From contig JACDCP010000117.1 in NCBI GenBank assembly GCA_013817465.1, positions 1 to 9,273 on the forward strand: a DNA stretch of 9,273 bases, written 5' to 3'. This document shows positions 5,753 to 9,273 of the stretch, piece after piece. The notes under the pieces are model-generated. The model had not been told where the DNA came from. It was given only the letters and a program-made list of their open reading frames with translations, and made no database searches. A program made the translations under genes and the position numbers. The DNA comes from Gammaproteobacteria bacterium (GTDB taxonomy: Bacteria > Pseudomonadota > Gammaproteobacteria > Steroidobacterales > JACDCP01). The first letter of the stretch is position 1. Every line of letters begins with the position of its first letter.

Positions 5753-6754
5753 TCAGGCGCCGCGCTTGACTGCAAACTCTGCAAGGGCGGCGAGGGCGTC
5801 CTTGTACTTCGATCCGGGGAGCGGCGCCAGGGCCGCGAGTGCCGCGGCCGATTCGCGGTGCGCGAAGCGCGCAGTGTACTCAAGCGCCTGGGTCGATTCA
5901 ATGGCCTCATTGATCTCGCGGATGCGGGAGCGGCCCGTGCGTTCGATGGCGTCGCGGATCAGGGCGCGCTGCTCGTCGTTGCCCTTGTTCATGGCGTAGA
6001 TCAGCGGCAGCGTCGGCTTGCCTTCCGCGAGATCGTCGCCGATGTTCTTGCCGAGCGCTTCCGCGGAAGCGCTGTAATCGAGCGCGTCGTCGACGAGCTG
6101 AAACGCGTTGCCGAGCCGCTTGCCGTATTCGACGAGCGCGAGCTCGATTTCCGAGCTGCGGCCGGCGAGGATCGCCGCGATGCGCACGCCGGCCTCGAAC
6201 AGCTTGGCCGTTTTGCGGTAGATGACCTGCAGATACCGCTCTTCCGTGGTGTCCGCGTCGTGGCAGTTGTGAAGCTGCAGGACTTCGCCCTCGGCGATGG
6301 TATTGGTGGCATCGGCGAGTACGGCCATGATGCGCATTTCGCCGATGTCGACCATCATCTGGAACGCGCGCGAGTAGAGGAAATCCCCGACCAGCACGCT
6401 TGCCTGATTGCCCCAGACGGTGTTGGCCGTGTCCTGGCCGCGCCGCAGTGCCGAGGCATCCACCACGTCGTCGTGCAGCAGCGTCGCGGTATGGATGAAT
6501 TCGATAATTGCGGCCGCTTCGACATGCCGGTGTCCGCGATACTCGCAGGCGCGCGCAGCGATGAGAACCAATAGTGGGCGCAGGCGCTTGCCGCCGCTGT
6601 TGACGATGTAGTGGGAGACCTGATCGATGAGTGCGACATCGCTCTGCAAGCGGTCGCGAATAACCTGATCGACGCGCGGCAAGTCTTCTGTGACGACGCC
6701 GCGAATCTCCTCGAGCTGATTCGCGGGAAGCGCGATTTTGGATGTCTGGGGCAC
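5753..6754 (-). CDS. ispB: Octaprenyl diphosphate synthase (polyprenyl synthetase)
   Basis: This enzyme extends farnesyl diphosphate with isopentenyl diphosphate units to make the C40 side chain of ubiquinone and menaquinone, in the cytoplasm. From GTG at 6754 the product is 333 residues, close to the 323 of E. coli IspB, and resembles it throughout. It has GGKRLRP (54-60) for diphosphate binding, the first Asp-rich motif DDVVD (95-99) after FIHTATLLH, then RRG (104-106), GNQASVLVGDFLYSRAFQMM (115-134), EGEVLQL (155-161) and KTAKLFEA (181-188). The second Asp-rich motif DDALD (222-226) is followed by GKNIGDDLAEGKPTLPL (235-251). Every catalytic element is intact. The frame stays open upstream to 7075, but that extension overlaps the divergent amidohydrolase gene and is not protein-like, so GTG 6754 is preferred; its ribosome binding site is weak (AGG). 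The product chain length could differ from C40. Confidence 0.95.
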   Translation of the reverse strand: MPQTSKIALPANQLEEIRGVVTEDLPRVDQVIRDRLQSDVALIDQVSHYIVNSGGKRLRPLLVLIAARACEYRGHRHVEAAAIIEFIHTATLLHDDVVDASALRRGQDTANTVWGNQASVLVGDFLYSRAFQMMVDIGEMRIMAVLADATNTIAEGEVLQLHNCHDADTTEERYLQVIYRKTAKLFEAGVRIAAILAGRSSEIELALVEYGKRLGNAFQLVDDALDYSASAEALGKNIGDDLAEGKPTLPLIYAMNKGNDEQRALIRDAIERTGRSRIREINEAIESTQALEYTARFAHRESAAALAALAPLPGSKYKDALAALAEFAVKRGA

Positions 6755-6886
6755 GATTTGCAGGCCTGGCGCGGGAACGAAGAATCCTAGCCCGGATATG
6801 CCGGCATTGCCAGCCGGCGCCCGCCATCGGGCACGACCGGACCTTAAGGTCGGAGCGTTGGGCCGATTCTTGCAGGATCGTGCGTC
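6755..6886. promoter_or_regulatory. Divergent regulatory region between ispB and the amidohydrolase gene
   Basis: This 132-bp gap carries promoters for both directions by necessity, though I see no convincing -35/-10 pair. It holds three inverted repeats: GCCGGC at 6800-6805 and 6813-6818, the hairpin GCCCG/CGGGC at 6819-6832, and the perfect palindrome GACCTTAAGGTC at 6840-6851. Confidence 0.45.
6840..6851. promoter_or_regulatory. Perfect 12-bp palindrome, candidate operator
   Basis: GACCTTAAGGTC is fully self-complementary and lies 35 bp before the amidohydrolase ATG and 85 bp before the ispB GTG. Placement and symmetry fit the binding site of a dimeric repressor, but no regulator is encoded in the window and only one copy was seen. 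Confidence 0.35.
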
Positions 6887-7663
6887 ATGGATATCTGGAC
6901 GGTCCGCGGCGAAGCGGACGATGGGCCGGTGTTGGCAACGGCGATCCACAATGGCCACGAGCTGCGCCCGGAAGTGCGCGAGTTGCACTTGCTCGACGAC
7001 GCGACCCGGCTGCGCGAGGAAGATCCGTTTACCGATACCTGGGCCGCGCTCGGCGATATCAGCGTCATCGTTCACCGCTCACGATTCGAGATGGATCTCA
7101 ACCGCGATCTGGAGCATGCGATCTACCTCGAGCCGGCCGATGCCTGGGGGCTGGATCTCTGGAAACGCTCGCCGCCGCAGGAGGTCGTGCGGACCAGTCG
7201 TGATCAATACCGTGCTTATTACGAGATGGTTCGCGGGTTGCTCGAGGCGATGAGTTCGCGCTGGGAGCGAATCGTCATTCTCGACTTTCACTCCTATAAT
7301 CACCGGCGGAATGGCAAGCATGCAAGCGCCGAGCCACAGGCGCAGAATCCGGACATCAACGTCGGAACGCACGATATGGACAGGCCGCGTTGGGGTTATC
7401 TCGTGGATGCGTTCATCGAGGAGCTTTCTGACTGCGTTATGAACGGCCGCCGGCTCGATGTGCGCCCCAACGTCAAATTTCTCGGCCGGCAGTTCCCGCG
7501 CTGGGTCGATGGACAGTTCCCGCGCGCGTGCGCGATCGCTATCGAGGTCAAGAAGATCTTCATGGACGAATGGACGGGCAAACCGGACAGGTCCGCGATC
7601 GGCGAGCTCACCGAGGCGTTCAGAAAGACCATAAGCCGGCTGAAGGCGGAGCTGACGATTTGA
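6887..7663 (+). CDS. N-formylglutamate amidohydrolase-family protein
   Basis: The family includes HutG-type deformylases that release formate from N-formylglutamate, and a branch found next to QEGLA-motif proteins whose substrate is unknown. This 258-residue product is of that second kind. Visible active-site elements are IHNGHE (20-25), EEDPFTD (44-50), SRFEMDLNR (65-73), a likely metal-binding DFHSY (133-137), NPDINVGT (154-161) and the late acidic AIEVKKIFMDEW (218-229). These correspond to the His/Glu/Asp positions expected of this zinc hydrolase fold. ATG at 6887 is preceded by CAGGA (6873-6877) at 9-nt spacing. The stop overlaps the next gene's TTG start by 4 nt, so the two are translationally coupled and probably act in one process. 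No histidine-utilisation genes are nearby, which argues against a role in histidine degradation. Confidence 0.85.
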   Translation: MDIWTVRGEADDGPVLATAIHNGHELRPEVRELHLLDDATRLREEDPFTDTWAALGDISVIVHRSRFEMDLNRDLEHAIYLEPADAWGLDLWKRSPPQEVVRTSRDQYRAYYEMVRGLLEAMSSRWERIVILDFHSYNHRRNGKHASAEPQAQNPDINVGTHDMDRPRWGYLVDAFIEELSDCVMNGRRLDVRPNVKFLGRQFPRWVDGQFPRACAIAIEVKKIFMDEWTGKPDRSAIGELTEAFRKTISRLKAELTI

Positions 7664-9273
7664 ATGATCGTGACGCCAAAGCGCCCGAAAGCCTGGCGGA
7701 TGCGGCGCGGGCGGCGCTCGAGCATGACCGGTTTCTGCGCCGACGCATACCGCACGGGGGTGTCCTGCATATCGAGCGACGCCTGCCGTTTTTCGTCGTC
7801 TATCGCCGTCCGGCGAAACAGTACGACAAAGGGACCGCCCGCCTCGTCACAACCCAGCCCGCCTATCTGATCGTCAAGGAGGCCACGCTCGATGTCGAGG
7901 AGCTGACCGAGCTGATCTCTACCATTGCCGCTGAAGCCTGCAAGCAACTGGAGGCGTTTCTGCTGCTCGAAATCTGGTCTGCCCCCGTCCCGGCAGCGAA
8001 AGGCGGCCGCCGGCCCCGGGCGAAGTTTCGCATCGTCACGGGAGAGCATGATGCAGTGGCCGGCACCGCGCAGGTACTGGCGGATCGGCTGGGCGCCCTG
8101 AAGATTCCGGGCTTCCGACTGGAGTCGACCGTAGTGCGGACCGAGCGCGTGAAACCGCCAGCCATCGCTACACCCTTGCTGCCGCCTTCCGGCGACGCCG
8201 AGCCGAAATGGCACCATATCGGCATCGAGATCCCCGCGATCTTTCACGCCGCGACTGAAGAGGTATTTTATCCCGGCGTGCTGGACCGCCTGCGCCGCCC
8301 GCTGGGCACGGCAGTTCGCGCCGCGGTGTTTCGTTTCTGCGCGGACAACGACATTCACTTGAGCGACCGGCGGGCGATGTCGCTCGCGCCGAAGCATTTC
8401 GAGAAGGCGGCCGAGGAATGCGATCGCGAGATCCTCGAAATCTGCGCCGCGTTCGATCTGCTGATGCTGACCACACCCGTGAACGCCGAAACCGCCTGGC
8501 AGGAATTCGAGAAAGGGGGCTTCGAGCGAGCGCCGGTCTTCTATTATCGGCCGCTGCCGTTCGATCCGGCGCAACTCAAGCGCAGGCTGTTCTCGGTGCC
8601 GCTGGAGCGCATCCACGATCCCGTCGTCGCGTTTCTGTTCGAGGAAAAGCGCCTGGAGCTCGATCAGCGGATCTCGCTGCTGAGGGATCGCGGCTCGCCG
8701 GAATTCCTCTTTGGCAGCCTGCAGCTTTTCGGTGGCGTCGAGACGGAGCTTCTCGGCCTCGCCGGGCACATTCTGCGCTGCGATCCTCAAAGAGTCGACG
8801 GCGCGCCCGGCGAAGTTGGCGCCGAAGCATTTTGCGCGACGCTCGCGCAAGAACTCGAGTGGTACCGGCAGCAGCATGCCGACTTCGATCCGACCGTGCA
8901 GATTCGCGACGACATACCGGCGGGGCTCATGGTGAGCGAAGGCGCCCTGTACGTCAGCGCCGTGCTGTGTCTGTCACCCAATCGTGTCAATCCGCTCATT
9001 CAGCACGAGCTCGGCACGCACGTCGTCACGCACTTCAACGGCTCGAAGCAGCCGTTCGGCCAGCTTGCCTCTGGGCTTGCGCATTACGACAGCACCCAGG
9101 AGGGTCTGGCGGTGCTCGCCGAATACGCCGTGGGCGGCCTGACGGTCGCGCGGGCACGCACTATTGCGGGCCGCGTGATCGCGGTGCACGGCATGATCGA
9201 CGGCGCCTCATTCGTCGAGGTATTCCACCGTCTGCGCGAAGACTGCCGATTCTCGCCGCGGACTGCCTACAAC
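7660..9273 (+). CDS. DUF1704 / flavohemoglobin expression-modulating QEGLA-motif protein, cut by the window edge
   Basis: The frame is open from TTG at 7660 to the last base (538 codons, no stop), so the C terminus is missing. The family, annotated as flavohemoglobin expression-modulating QEGLA motif protein, contains a HExxxH metallopeptidase signature shared with the eukaryotic MATCAP tyrosine carboxypeptidases. Here it reads HELGTH at 449-454, with the namesake QEGLA at 480-484. Glu450 would be the catalytic base, His449 and His454 zinc ligands, and Glu481 a likely third ligand. The N-terminal 170 residues include PFFVVYRRP (43-51), and a charged central region contains FFEEKRLELDQRISLL-type helices (327-341). 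The TTG overlaps the amidohydrolase stop (TTGA) and follows GAAGGCGGAG (7642-7651). No in-frame ATG or GTG exists before the conserved region, so TTG is the best start. It probably acts with the upstream hydrolase on a shared but unknown substrate. Flavohemoglobin modulation is historical annotation, not evident here. Confidence 0.87.
   Translation, partial: MNDRDAKAPESLADAARAALEHDRFLRRRIPHGGVLHIERRLPFFVVYRRPAKQYDKGTARLVTTQPAYLIVKEATLDVEELTELISTIAAEACKQLEAFLLLEIWSAPVPAAKGGRRPRAKFRIVTGEHDAVAGTAQVLADRLGALKIPGFRLESTVVRTERVKPPAIATPLLPPSGDAEPKWHHIGIEIPAIFHAATEEVFYPGVLDRLRRPLGTAVRAAVFRFCADNDIHLSDRRAMSLAPKHFEKAAEECDREILEICAAFDLLMLTTPVNAETAWQEFEKGGFERAPVFYYRPLPFDPAQLKRRLFSVPLERIHDPVVAFLFEEKRLELDQRISLLRDRGSPEFLFGSLQLFGGVETELLGLAGHILRCDPQRVDGAPGEVGAEAFCATLAQELEWYRQQHADFDPTVQIRDDIPAGLMVSEGALYVSAVLCLSPNRVNPLIQHELGTHVVTHFNGSKQPFGQLASGLAHYDSTQEGLAVLAEYAVGGLTVARARTIAGRVIAVHGMIDGASFVEVFHRLREDCRFSPRTAYN

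Noticed and set aside
5720..6574. Plus-strand open frame (284 codons) over ispB
   Set aside because: It is an antisense shadow of ispB and also starts inside the tRNA gene.
6755..7075. N-terminal extension of ispB to an ATG at 7075
   Set aside because: It would overlap the divergent amidohydrolase gene by nearly 190 bp, is not protein-like, and exceeds IspB family length by over 100 residues.
7396..8877. Long minus-strand open frame (493 codons) opposite the QEGLA gene
   Set aside because: The plus strand encodes conserved motifs (HELGTH, QEGLA) through this region; the antisense product resembles no protein family.
1..9273. CRISPR array
   Set aside because: No set of regularly spaced direct repeats was seen anywhere; the repeats at the left end are inverted and nested.

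Overview
The window is about 9.3 kb of GC-rich chromosomal DNA. It most likely comes from a gammaproteobacterium: the octaprenyl diphosphate synthase resembles E. coli IspB throughout, and the TPR membrane protein is of a kind I associate with the Xanthomonadales/Steroidobacter/Nevskia side of the class. The taxonomic placement is an inference from protein resemblance only. Genes are dense, and several use GTG or TTG starts.

Layout from left to right. (1) At 6-289 lies a non-coding element of about 284 bp with 22-bp perfect terminal inverted repeats and several internal hairpins. It looks like a MITE and ends 3 bp before the ATG of the first ku gene. (2) At 293-2036, two adjacent, different Ku genes of the bacterial NHEJ end-joining system overlap by 8 nt. 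The second begins with TTG and carries a C-terminal SAP/Rho-N-like helical tail. (3) At 2157-2752 on the minus strand is an ExoD-family membrane protein gene split by a frameshift. (4) Divergent from it, at 2880-4904, is a 674-residue protein with two membrane segments, a TolB/FlgO-like domain and a long TPR region. (5) Convergent to that, at 4915-5316 on the minus strand, is a small zinc-binding GFA-family protein. (6) About 350 bp without an intact gene (5317-5670) holds what look like two decayed coding remnants next to the 3' end of a tRNA-Pro(CGG) gene. (7) On the minus strand, ispB (5753-6754) is followed 5 nt later by the tRNA. (8) Divergent from ispB are an N-formylglutamate amidohydrolase-family gene (6887-7663) and, overlapping it by 4 nt, a DUF1704/QEGLA-motif putative metallopeptidase gene (TTG start at 7660) that runs off the right edge.

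Functionally, the left side is a DNA double-strand-break repair locus (two Ku proteins that could form a heterodimer; no LigD in view). The right side joins a housekeeping quinone-tail gene and a tRNA with a conserved but poorly understood hydrolase/metallopeptidase pair. The most notable points are the MITE abutting ku, the paired and asymmetric Ku proteins, the exoD frameshift, the amidohydrolase-QEGLA pair, and a perfect 12-bp palindrome in the ispB/amidohydrolase divergent region. I saw no clearly undescribed system; the QEGLA pair is the closest candidate.
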